From positions 1-30,463 of the forward strand of contig JAMCSN010000106.1 of the NCBI GenBank assembly GCA_023381535.1: DNA of 30,463 bases, given 5' to 3'. Made by a program: the position numbers and the translations under genes. The notes under the pieces were generated by a model. That model saw only the letters and a list, made by a program, of their open reading frames with translations, was not told the DNA's origin and made no database searches. The stretch comes from Bacteroidota bacterium. Its GTDB lineage: Bacteria > Bacteroidota > Ignavibacteria > Ignavibacteriales > Melioribacteraceae. Of this stretch, positions 14,931 to 22,780 are shown one piece after another (position 1 is the first letter of the stretch; each line of letters opens with the position of its first letter).

Positions 14931-17339
14931 ATGATATTGTTCCTAAAAAGAATTTTCCCGGTCGCAGTTTTTTTATTTTTTATTTTCGTTCTCGATGCCA
15001 AGCTTAGTGCGCAAGATTTCAAATGCGCGGACTGCCATGAAAATGTTATTCAGAAATCTGTTCATGATGGCGCTATCGGCTGCCAGGATTGCCACGTAGA
15101 TATAAAAAACGAAAGTCACATCGAGAAAAAGAATTATAAAAAAGTTAAGTGCGAAACTTGTCATGAAGAATATGCCGACCTGGTTAAAAGTGACATCCAT
15201 CATCGCTTAAAAGGTAAGGTAAAAAATCCGCCCGATTGCAAAGTTTGTCACGGTACTCATCAAATTACTTCCCCGCCGAAAGATAATGTTCTCAAGGTGA
15301 AAGAAATTTGCTCAAAGTGTCACGCGAGTATGGTGCTGGCAAACCCTTATCATTCCAAAGCCGTTGAGGGAAACAGATGCATTAGCTGCCACAAACAGAA
15401 TGGCTATACAAAACTTTCTCAATCGGTTCACAAAAATTTAGAATGCGCTGATTGCCATAACTTCATTTCGAACAATCTTGCAAATCATCCTAAGAATGTT
15501 GGCGCAACACAAAAAGCCGATTGTTATCTCTGTCACTCAGCTATAGCAAAAGAACATCGTGAAAGCATACACGGAATTTCCCTCAGCGAAGGTGTTGACG
15601 AGGCTGCGATGTGTTGGAACTGCCATGGTTCTCATGACATATTAAAAGTTAATGATCCGAAAAGCAAAGTGTATCCGAAAAACTTGGCACAGACATGCGG
15701 CGCTTGTCATAACAATCCGAAAATTTATAAAAACTACTCGCTAAGTATCCAAAACCCCGGCATTTTATATACTCAGTCAGTCCATGGAAAACTCGTTGAG
15801 GAAGGTAAATTAAACGCCGCAAATTGCAGCACATGTCACGGCGTTCACAATATTAAAAATCGAATTCAGCCGGGGTCAACAATTTCCAGTTTCGAAATAC
15901 CCGAAACGTGCGGAAAGTGCCACCGACAAATTGCCGACGAGTATGAAAAATCAATTCATTGGATTAGAGCAAAAGTTGGGATTAGAGAGGCTCCGGTTTG
16001 CAACGATTGCCATAGTGAACATGGAATGCAGCCGGTCAATAACCGGTTGGAAGCAAAAAAGTTACAACAGCAAACTTGTATTGTTTGTCATCAGAATCCG
16101 AAAATTGCCCAACGGTTCGGCATCACAGGCGGACAAGTAAAACAATACGAAGATAGTTATCACGGCATGGCGGTAATGCGCGGCGATAAAGAAGCTGCTA
16201 TGTGCGTCGATTGCCATAATGTTCATAAAATTTTACCGAAGGATCATCCGGAATCGTCTGTAAATCCGGCTAACATTACGGCAACATGCAGGAAATGTCA
16301 TCCCAACGCCACCGACACATTTTCAAAAAGTTATTCACATAAAACTTTAGACAATAGGGCTTCTAAAATTGAAGATGTGGTTACAACAATTTATTTCTGG
16401 TTGATCATTTCCGTTATCGGCGGAATGATCTTACACAATTTGTTAATTTTTATTTATGAAATACGAAAAAAATATCGTCATGAAAAAAGTGAAATTACAA
16501 TTCCTCGATTTACAAAGAACGAAGTCTTCCAGCATCTGCTGCTTCTAATTTCATTCATAACTCTGGCTGTCACCGGCTTTGCATTGAAGTTTCATCAAAG
16601 CTGGTGGGCAGAATTATTAACAACATTTGGATTAAGTGAAACCGTCCGTCAAAACGTTCACCGTACGGCAGCCGTTGTTATGATTGTTACAGGTATTTAT
16701 CACATTTTCTATTTGATCTTCACACCGAGAGGAAGAGATGTTTTGGTAAGCCTGCTTCCAAAATTCGATGATATTACAGAAGCGCGAGACAATATTCTCT
16801 ACTATCTGAAACTGAGAAAACAGAAACCAAAATTTGATGCATATGATTACGCTGAGAAAGCGGAGTACTGGGCACTCATCTGGGGTACAATCGTAATGGG
16901 TCTTACCGGCTTCATACTTTGGTTCCCTACTGTAGTTGGTAATTGGGCACCAGTATGGTTGATCAAAGTCAGCGAGCTGATACATTTTTACGAAGCGATA
17001 CTCGCAACGCTTGCAATTTTGGTCTGGCATTGGTTCTTCGTGATCTTTCATCCTCACGAATACCCTATGAGTGTGACCTGGATAAACGGAAGGATGTCGC
17101 TTGAAAACTACCGCCATCATCACGAAAAACATTTTAGAAGGATTGTACTTGAATGGAAAGAATACCGAGGCGGGACAAGAGACATTAAGAGAGTGAGCAA
17201 CTCTACATTGTTATTCACTTCTACACTTGAAAAAAACGGCTTAGAGCCTGATTTAATTATTCAAAATGAGATTGATGAGGATCCTGAGCTAAGAACCTGG
17301 ATAGAAGAAAAAATGAAACCAAAAACGGAGAAAAGTTAA
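14931..17339 (+). CDS. 16-haem cytochrome c fused to cytochrome b (CbcL-like)
   Basis: The protein has 802 residues. After a signal peptide (MILFLKRIFPVAVFLFFIFVLDAKLSAQ) come sixteen CXXCH motifs to about residue 470. A membrane helix at about 482-505 follows, and then a cytochrome b domain whose His pattern (VFQHLLLLISF, NVHRTAAVVMIVTGIYHIFY, LIHFYEAILATLAILVWHWFF, IFHPHEYP) matches the preceding gene. The layout is that of Geobacter CbcL, an inner-membrane menaquinol oxidase used for extracellular electron transfer, although CbcL has fewer c haems. It looks like a fused version of the 12102/14051 pair, so the two may be alternatives that work at different redox potentials (inference). A short Lys/Glu-rich cytoplasmic tail ends the protein. 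Confidence 0.87.
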   Translation: MILFLKRIFPVAVFLFFIFVLDAKLSAQDFKCADCHENVIQKSVHDGAIGCQDCHVDIKNESHIEKKNYKKVKCETCHEEYADLVKSDIHHRLKGKVKNPPDCKVCHGTHQITSPPKDNVLKVKEICSKCHASMVLANPYHSKAVEGNRCISCHKQNGYTKLSQSVHKNLECADCHNFISNNLANHPKNVGATQKADCYLCHSAIAKEHRESIHGISLSEGVDEAAMCWNCHGSHDILKVNDPKSKVYPKNLAQTCGACHNNPKIYKNYSLSIQNPGILYTQSVHGKLVEEGKLNAANCSTCHGVHNIKNRIQPGSTISSFEIPETCGKCHRQIADEYEKSIHWIRAKVGIREAPVCNDCHSEHGMQPVNNRLEAKKLQQQTCIVCHQNPKIAQRFGITGGQVKQYEDSYHGMAVMRGDKEAAMCVDCHNVHKILPKDHPESSVNPANITATCRKCHPNATDTFSKSYSHKTLDNRASKIEDVVTTIYFWLIISVIGGMILHNLLIFIYEIRKKYRHEKSEITIPRFTKNEVFQHLLLLISFITLAVTGFALKFHQSWWAELLTTFGLSETVRQNVHRTAAVVMIVTGIYHIFYLIFTPRGRDVLVSLLPKFDDITEARDNILYYLKLRKQKPKFDAYDYAEKAEYWALIWGTIVMGLTGFILWFPTVVGNWAPVWLIKVSELIHFYEAILATLAILVWHWFFVIFHPHEYPMSVTWINGRMSLENYRHHHEKHFRRIVLEWKEYRGGTRDIKRVSNSTLLFTSTLEKNGLEPDLIIQNEIDEDPELRTWIEEKMKPKTEKS

Positions 17340-17359
17340 AAAAAACTAATAAAGGTCGG

Positions 17360-17388
17360 TTGTAAAAAAGTTATAATTACGCTATATT
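17360..17388 (+). promoter_or_regulatory. Possible internal promoter before the tetrahaem cytochrome gene
   Basis: TTGTAA (17360-17365) and TATATT (17383-17388) are 17 bases apart in the 130-bp AT-rich gap after the CbcL-like gene. This is the longest gap inside the cytochrome island, and the next gene has an unusually strong ribosome-binding site (AAGGAGG at about 17457-17463). Separate, strong expression of that gene is therefore plausible. The match is weak and such matches are frequent in AT-rich DNA. Confidence 0.28.
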
Positions 17389-17469
17389 AAAACAGGATTA
17401 ATACGTTCTTTTATTTTATAAAAAGTCATTAAGCTCCATTAATTAAATCATTTCCAAGGAGGAAAAACA

Positions 17470-18018
17470 ATGTTACACAAGAAAGCACTTGTAGTTTTGG
17501 TTGTTGCTGCTGCTTATTTTGTTTTGCCGGCCAATAGCAATGCACAAGGAAAGTTCAGTTATGAAGGCGTGCAAGTTTGCGGCATGTGCCATAAAACTGA
17601 AAAATCTGGAAATCAACTGAAGATTTGGCAAGATAGCAAACATTCGCAGGCTTATAAAACTCTTTTGACTGCAAAAGCAGATGAGATTTCTAAAAAGAAG
17701 AGCGGTAAAAAAGCTGTTGAAAATACGGAATGTTTGAAATGTCACGCATCCGGTTACAATGTTGACAAAGCATTAGTCGGTGCAAAGTTCAAAGTAGAAG
17801 ACGGTGTTCAATGCGAGACATGCCATGGCGCCGGTTCGGGCTATAAATCTATGAGCGTTATGAAGAACAAAGCTGAAGCCGAAAAGAAAGGATTGCTAAT
17901 GCATTCTGATACCGAAAAATTCTGCAAGACATGCCACAATCCTGAAAGTCCTTCATACAAAGAATTTAAGTTCCAAGAAATGTGGAAGAAGATTGCACAC
18001 AAAGTTCCGAAAAGCTAA
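17470..18018 (+). CDS. Periplasmic tetrahaem cytochrome c (c554 family)
   Basis: The 182-residue protein has a clear signal peptide ending in SNAQG and four CXXCH motifs (CGMCH, CLKCH, CETCH, CKTCH). The order and spacing, with WQDSKHSQAYKTL after the first haem and GVQCETCHGAGS around the third, are those of the cytochrome c554 (cytochrome_C554) family. In nitrifiers this family is a small soluble electron carrier. Here it is likely the mobile shuttle between the inner-membrane modules and the outer-membrane conduit encoded downstream. The Shine-Dalgarno AAGGAGG lies close to the ATG at 17470 and is the strongest in the island, which suggests high abundance. The downstream barrel gene starts 20 bp after its stop. 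Confidence 0.85.
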   Translation: MLHKKALVVLVVAAAYFVLPANSNAQGKFSYEGVQVCGMCHKTEKSGNQLKIWQDSKHSQAYKTLLTAKADEISKKKSGKKAVENTECLKCHASGYNVDKALVGAKFKVEDGVQCETCHGAGSGYKSMSVMKNKAEAEKKGLLMHSDTEKFCKTCHNPESPSYKEFKFQEMWKKIAHKVPKS

Positions 18019-18038
18019 TACTATTTTCAGGGCATAAA

Positions 18039-19307
18039 ATGAAAAAACTATTTTTTACTCTATTAATTTTAAGTCTGCCGTTTATGATTTCTGCCCAGAA
18101 TCTGAACGGCAGTATTTCTTCCACTTTCTACACCTTCGAAAGATTTGACACCGCCAAAACTTCCGACTCGTTTTTACGAACATATGAAACGCTTGCGCTG
18201 AATTTCAATTATCAAACGATCTCGGTGCGAACCAGAATGAATTATGAAAGCAATATAGGAAACGCATTAGCAAGCGACCCGAGATTGCGTTTTTACGACT
18301 TGTATTTTGAAGCGCGCAACATAGTTGACATGTTTACATTAAAACTGGGACGGCAGCCGTTATACACACCGGTTGCCGGCGGTTTATTCGACGGAGTTAA
18401 CCTGAAGTTCAAATACGATAACGTTTCGTTAACAGGTTATTACGGCGGAAATGTTCCGGCGTATCAGAAATTGGAAGTTACCAACGATTTTAAAAACGAT
18501 TATGTAATCGGCGGAAAGTTTGAAATATTTTTTCTCGAACATTTCAATTTTGGACTGGGCTATATTAACAAAAACTTCAAGCCGGTTGATTACAATACGC
18601 TGCGTTTAGATGCTAATCTCGATCCTGTCACCATCATGATTCAGCAAAATTCCAATCAGTACAAATTTCTTTCGGCGAACGCTTCATACTTCTTGCCCGG
18701 GGTTGCTAATGTCGATACACGTTACGAGTACGACATGAACTTCCAAACAACTTCAAAGTTTGAGCTTGATGGAAGAGTTCAAGCTACCGACAAGCTTGGC
18801 GTAGATGTTTACTACAATTTCCGCGAACCCAAGATTAGGTATAATTCAATTTTTTCAGTCTTCAATTTCGGCAACTCGCAAGAAATTGAAGGCGGCGTTG
18901 ACTATAAGTTTTGTTCCGACTTCACTGTATTTGGAAAATTCGGCAATGTTAAATACGAAGACGATAATTCCCAGCGTCTTAATGTTGGCGTGAATACAAA
19001 ATACGGAAGCGTTAGTTTCAGAAAAACGTTCGGTTATTCGGGTGAACTCAACAGCGTTTCTTTGTACACAGCCCACTCATTCGCTGACGGATTTGTCACT
19101 CCGTCTTTCGGAATTTCATTTACAAATTATAAGCTCGATAAAGACTCAGATGTAAATAACATAACATCGGTTCTTGCCGGCGTAAATTTGCGCCCATGGC
19201 GGGATCTTTCATTCGATCTTCAAGGACAATATTTCAACAACAAGATTTACAAAAACGATTACAGAATTCTCTTCAAAGTAAATCACTGGTTTAATACTAA
19301 TTTCTAA
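18039..19307 (+). CDS. Outer-membrane beta-barrel (porin of a porin-cytochrome conduit)
   Basis: The start is the ATG at 18039, giving a signal peptide (MKKLFFTLLILSLPFMISAQ). The frame continues back to 17982 inside the previous gene. The mature protein is about 400 residues of amphipathic beta strands with aromatic girdles (LALNFNYQTISVRTRMNYES, LRFYDLYFEARN, VSLTGYYGGN) and terminates in Phe (NHWFNTNF). The length suggests roughly 16-20 strands. Because it is sandwiched between periplasmic cytochromes and a cytochrome lipoprotein, I infer that it acts as the sheath of an electron conduit, analogous to MtrB/OmbB. No sequence similarity to those proteins is claimed. The N-terminal CXXC seen in MtrB is absent. 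Confidence 0.75.
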   Translation: MKKLFFTLLILSLPFMISAQNLNGSISSTFYTFERFDTAKTSDSFLRTYETLALNFNYQTISVRTRMNYESNIGNALASDPRLRFYDLYFEARNIVDMFTLKLGRQPLYTPVAGGLFDGVNLKFKYDNVSLTGYYGGNVPAYQKLEVTNDFKNDYVIGGKFEIFFLEHFNFGLGYINKNFKPVDYNTLRLDANLDPVTIMIQQNSNQYKFLSANASYFLPGVANVDTRYEYDMNFQTTSKFELDGRVQATDKLGVDVYYNFREPKIRYNSIFSVFNFGNSQEIEGGVDYKFCSDFTVFGKFGNVKYEDDNSQRLNVGVNTKYGSVSFRKTFGYSGELNSVSLYTAHSFADGFVTPSFGISFTNYKLDKDSDVNNITSVLAGVNLRPWRDLSFDLQGQYFNNKIYKNDYRILFKVNHWFNTNF

Positions 19308-19313
19308 AAAATT

Positions 19314-20522
19314 ATGAAGATAAAATATTACTATGCTGCTTTTGCACTTTGTTTGGTTTGCTTTTTGACGATTGCTGCAGTTGATAAGAAAGACAACGAT
19401 ACACCGGGAAAGACAAACAAAGATGTGATCAAGTTTTCTCATACCGTTCATAAAGACATTGCCGAATGCACAGATTGCCATACGGGCGTCTCGGAAAGCA
19501 CTTCATTGAACAATAGATTACTTCCTCAAAAGTCTGTTTGCGCTACATGCCACGATGTCAACGATGAAAAAAATTGCAGCCAGTGCCATTATGATAATGT
19601 TTACGAACCGTTGATTCAGAAAAAACCCGTCATGATTTTTAACCACAAATTCCATTTGACGGATCAAAAGTTAGAATGCGTAACATGCCATAAAGGATTG
19701 GATAACGTTGCATATAGTTTTGAATCTCCGAACGTTATCCCCGCAATGTCAACTTGTATGACGTGTCACAACGGGCAATCCGTTGCAAGCAACGTTTGCG
19801 AATCATGTCATATCTCAACCGCAAATTTGCTGCCCGACGATCACAAAGAAGTTGGTTTTTTTAAGTCGCATAAATTTCACGCGACTTCGGAAAATGCACA
19901 ATGCCAAACGTGCCATGATAATTCATTCTGCGAATCATGTCATGCTTCAACAACTATGATTACGGAAAAGAATACTTCAAGAGATTTCTATACTCCTTAT
20001 TCGCCTCACAAGTTTATCGATAATACGAAACAGCAGCAGATTACACGAGTGCACGATTTGAATTATCAATACACGCACGGCATCGACGCAAAAGGCAAAA
20101 CGACGGAATGTCAAACATGTCATCAGACGGAAACATTCTGCGCGCAGTGCCATGAATCAAAAGGCGGCGACTTTGCACTTGAAGGCAACACACCTTCATC
20201 GCATAAGCAGCCGAACTTTGTTACTATTGGCGTTGGTACGGGCGGCGGGCAGCATGCTATACTTGCACGCAGAGATATCGAAAGCTGCGCATCATGTCAC
20301 GATGTTCAAGGCGCTGATCCAACATGCGTAATGTGTCACGTTGATAACGACGGCATTAAAGGAACAAATCCCAAAACGCATACTGCCAACTTCATGAATA
20401 ATAAAGACGGCGGAGATTGGCATACTGACCGCGGTTCGGTATGTTATGTTTGCCATACTGATGCAAACGCGCATCCAGGCGGTTTGAAAGGAGTTGGTTT
20501 CTGTGGTTACTGTCATCATTAA
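19314..20522 (+). CDS. Exported 14-haem cytochrome c
   Basis: The 402-residue protein has an N-terminal signal sequence (MKIKYYYAAFALCLVCFLTIAAVDKK) and fourteen CXXCH motifs, the last at the very C-terminus (CGYCHH). The first half (for example IKFSHTVHKDIAECTDCHTG and MIFNHKFHLTDQKLECVTCHKG) follows the F.H..H...C..CH pattern of cytochrome c7/c3-type domains. The second half is richer in Gly and less repetitive. The signal has a Cys (LVC) but no Gly/Ala/Ser before it, so a lipoprotein is unlikely and a soluble or pore-inserted protein more likely. It lies 6 bp after the barrel gene and 25 bp before the lipoprotein cytochrome, consistent with being the periplasm-facing or in-pore cytochrome of the conduit. 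Confidence 0.85.
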   Translation: MKIKYYYAAFALCLVCFLTIAAVDKKDNDTPGKTNKDVIKFSHTVHKDIAECTDCHTGVSESTSLNNRLLPQKSVCATCHDVNDEKNCSQCHYDNVYEPLIQKKPVMIFNHKFHLTDQKLECVTCHKGLDNVAYSFESPNVIPAMSTCMTCHNGQSVASNVCESCHISTANLLPDDHKEVGFFKSHKFHATSENAQCQTCHDNSFCESCHASTTMITEKNTSRDFYTPYSPHKFIDNTKQQQITRVHDLNYQYTHGIDAKGKTTECQTCHQTETFCAQCHESKGGDFALEGNTPSSHKQPNFVTIGVGTGGGQHAILARRDIESCASCHDVQGADPTCVMCHVDNDGIKGTNPKTHTANFMNNKDGGDWHTDRGSVCYVCHTDANAHPGGLKGVGFCGYCHH

Positions 20523-20547
20523 GAAAACTTAACCTCTTAGGTAGAAC

Positions 20548-21726
20548 ATGAGATATTCAAAATATTATTTTATTACTGTTATAGCGCTTGGATTGATTTC
20601 ATTTTCATGCAGCGATTTGAAAAATGATTTGACTTCGCCAACCCAGCTCGCATTGCACGGTTCTAACGTTCTTAATCAATCGTCTCAAGATTTCCACGGC
20701 GTAACCGTTAAGAACAAAGGATTGGAAAGCTGTAAGCAATGTCACGATGCAAATTTTGACGGCGGGACTGCAAAGGTTAGCTGCGCAACTGCAAATTGTC
20801 ATCCCACGATATCGGTACATCAACCGGGAATAAACGAAACGACATCACCGGAATTTCATGGATTGTTTATTGCGAACAACAAAATAAAGATGAGCAATTG
20901 CAGCCAATGTCACGGAAGCAACTTTTCCGGTGGAACAGCAAGTCCTTCATGTGTTCAATGTCATTCAACAATCACAGTTCATCAGACCGGCATTGCCGAT
21001 CCGGCTTCTGCAAATTTTCACGGAAGATATGTAGCATCATTGAATTGGGATATGCCGCAGTGCAAAACTTGTCATGGTAACGATTACGCCGGCGGTGTTG
21101 CAAGTACTTCATGCAACTCTTGTCATACAAATCCCGGCGGACCGGAAGCGTGCAATACATGTCACGGTGATTTCAATAATCCGGCATCAATTGCACCGCC
21201 TGTTGATTTGAACAGAAGCACTGATACAAAATCACCTGGCGTGGGCGCGCATTCCACTCACCTTCTGAACGTAAAGATCGCTCAACTGGTTAAGTGCAAC
21301 GAATGCCATACCGTTCCGACCGCTCTTAATTCACCGGGACATATTGATACGAACGGACACGCAGAAGTTATTTTGAACACGAACTACTCGACATATCAGC
21401 TTGGCAATGGAACTTACGATTACACTACAAACAAATGTTCCAACACTTACTGCCACGGCAATTTCTCTTTCCCGAAAGCAACTTCTCAATGGCAGTTTGC
21501 TTACACGGCAGATAAAATTGACGGCAATAATTTTTCGCCGACATGGAACAAAGTTGACGGCACACAAGGCAAATGCGGCACATGTCACGGCTTACCGCCA
21601 ACTGGACACATGGATTCTGATTTATCCGGCTGTGCAACTTGTCACATCGGTGTTGTTGATAAATACGGTAACATAATCGATAAGACAAAACACATGGATG
21701 GAAAAATTGAAGTCTTCGGAAATTAA
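20548..21726 (+). CDS. Multihaem cytochrome c lipoprotein, likely outer surface (CxxxxCH/CxxCH type)
   Basis: The 392-residue protein has a lipoprotein-type signal (VIALGLISFSCSD, lipid Cys about 21). I count nine CXXCH motifs plus two CX4CH motifs (CATANCH, CSNTYCH), so up to eleven haems. The C-terminal part, with CSNTYCHG, then FSPTWN, then GKCGTCHGLPPTGHM, resembles the CxxxxCH/CxxCH domains found in Geobacter surface cytochromes. The N-terminal half contains three tandem repeats of about 50 residues, each with FHG, C..CH, a Gly-Gly-(T/V)-A turn and a second haem site. The first two repeats also carry VHQ.GI. As the only lipoprotein cytochrome in the island it is the best candidate for the surface terminal reductase. 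A terminator follows. Confidence 0.85.
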   Translation: MRYSKYYFITVIALGLISFSCSDLKNDLTSPTQLALHGSNVLNQSSQDFHGVTVKNKGLESCKQCHDANFDGGTAKVSCATANCHPTISVHQPGINETTSPEFHGLFIANNKIKMSNCSQCHGSNFSGGTASPSCVQCHSTITVHQTGIADPASANFHGRYVASLNWDMPQCKTCHGNDYAGGVASTSCNSCHTNPGGPEACNTCHGDFNNPASIAPPVDLNRSTDTKSPGVGAHSTHLLNVKIAQLVKCNECHTVPTALNSPGHIDTNGHAEVILNTNYSTYQLGNGTYDYTTNKCSNTYCHGNFSFPKATSQWQFAYTADKIDGNNFSPTWNKVDGTQGKCGTCHGLPPTGHMDSDLSGCATCHIGVVDKYGNIIDKTKHMDGKIEVFGN

Positions 21727-21744
21727 TCCAACCGTTTTAAGATT

Positions 21745-21777
21745 AAAAGCCTCGGTGAGAATCGGGGCTTTTTTATT
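21745..21777 (+). terminator. Rho-independent terminator after the cytochrome island
   Basis: A 10-bp stem, AAAAGCCTCG (21745-21754) against CGGGGCTTTT (21763-21772), with one G-T pair and an 8-base loop, runs into a T-rich tract. It lies 18 bp downstream of the lipoprotein cytochrome stop and separates the island from the haem operon. Confidence 0.85.
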
Positions 21778-21805
21778 TCAACACTTTACAGAAAGTATTC
21801 AAACC

Positions 21806-21889
21806 TTAAAAATCTCGGTTTCGCTTAGATTTTTAACACACTTACTACGGGTAATTCGTTCAAGATTTTCATAATTTTCGATCCGAAAA
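21806..21889. promoter_or_regulatory. Hairpin and short palindrome in the leader of the haem operon
   Basis: The 220-bp gap before the hemX-like gene contains a perfect 10-bp inverted repeat, TTAAAAATCT / AGATTTTTAA (21806-21815 and 21827-21836, 11-base loop). Further on is a 15-base hyphenated palindrome, TTTTCG-ATC-CGAAAA (21875-21889). The first has no following T-tract in the plus direction, so it is not a simple second terminator. The second has the size of an operator. Either could control haem synthesis, but I see no specific known regulator motif. Confidence 0.35.
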
Positions 21890-21946
21890 AGAACATTAAT
21901 GACGTTTTCGCGGCTTAATATAGAACCAAACTTGAATGTTGAATAA

Positions 21947-22771
21947 ATGTCACAAACAATAACTACGCTAAATGTCCTGCTGCCTTTGCTGTACTTAACC
22001 AGCTTTGCAGTCTATCTCTATGATTTCTTCAAAGAACAGAAAGCGGTCGGCAATGTTAATAGAATTATTCTATTCATCACAATCATCGTTCACGTTTCAT
22101 ACTTGTTAGCTCTGACTGTTGAATATGATCATCCGCCGATTACAACCAAGTTCGAAATATTTTCGATCATCGCGTGTTCAATTGCATTTTCGTATTTCAT
22201 TCTGGAGCTTCTCACTGATATACGCGGAACCGGTGCATTCATAATTCTGTTCTCCGTCGTCTTTCAAGTGATTTCATCTATCTTTATTGAACCGAACTAC
22301 AAGGTGCCGGAAATCTTAAGAAACCGTTTGCTCGGTCTTCATGTTATAAGCGCGCTGCTCGGTTATTCGGGAATTATTATCTCGGCAGTTTACGGTGTAT
22401 TGTTTTGGCTTCTTTATCGAAACTTAAAAGGAAACAAGTTCGGATTAATCTTCAACCGATTGCCGAGTTTGGAGATTTTGGAAAAGCTCAGTTACTACGC
22501 TGCAGTAATCGGTTTTGTACTTTTAACGGTTGCAATAGTGATTGGAATAATTTGGCTGCCGAGCGCGTTTCCGCATTTCAGTTATTTCGATCCCAAGCTA
22601 ACAGGGACATTATTCGTTTGGCTTGTTTACGGCGTGGGAATAACAAGCAAGTGGATTGCTAATTTGTACGGAAAAAAATTCATAATTTTTTCTTTGATTG
22701 GATTTGTTGTGGCGATTGCATCATTGATAGTTACGAATTCTCTGGCTAGGACGTTTCATTCTTTCTATTAA
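21947..22771 (+). CDS. CcsA/HemX-like membrane protein
   Basis: The 274-residue protein has about eight transmembrane helices. It shows the layout of the cytochrome c assembly (CcsA/CcmC) family, with conserved His in helix positions (IIVHVSYLLAL; LLGLHVISALLGYSGIIISAVYGVLFWLLYR; a late His in RTFHSFY). I do not see the Trp-rich WWD haem-handling motif, so it is closer to HemX of Bacillus (also about 275 residues), which is encoded beside hemA and influences glutamyl-tRNA reductase levels. Here too it directly precedes hemA (9-bp gap). A role as haem-pathway regulator or in haem delivery to cytochromes c are both possible. Given the neighbouring cytochrome island, either would make sense. The start is the ATG at 21947. 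Confidence 0.75.
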   Translation: MSQTITTLNVLLPLLYLTSFAVYLYDFFKEQKAVGNVNRIILFITIIVHVSYLLALTVEYDHPPITTKFEIFSIIACSIAFSYFILELLTDIRGTGAFIILFSVVFQVISSIFIEPNYKVPEILRNRLLGLHVISALLGYSGIIISAVYGVLFWLLYRNLKGNKFGLIFNRLPSLEILEKLSYYAAVIGFVLLTVAIVIGIIWLPSAFPHFSYFDPKLTGTLFVWLVYGVGITSKWIANLYGKKFIIFSLIGFVVAIASLIVTNSLARTFHSFY

Positions 22772-22780
22772 TAGTTTAAA

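Noticed and set aside
16632..17132. A 166-codon open frame on the minus strand inside the CbcL-like gene
   Set aside because: It lies wholly opposite a strongly supported membrane domain, with no ribosome-binding site and no family resemblance. It is a shadow frame.
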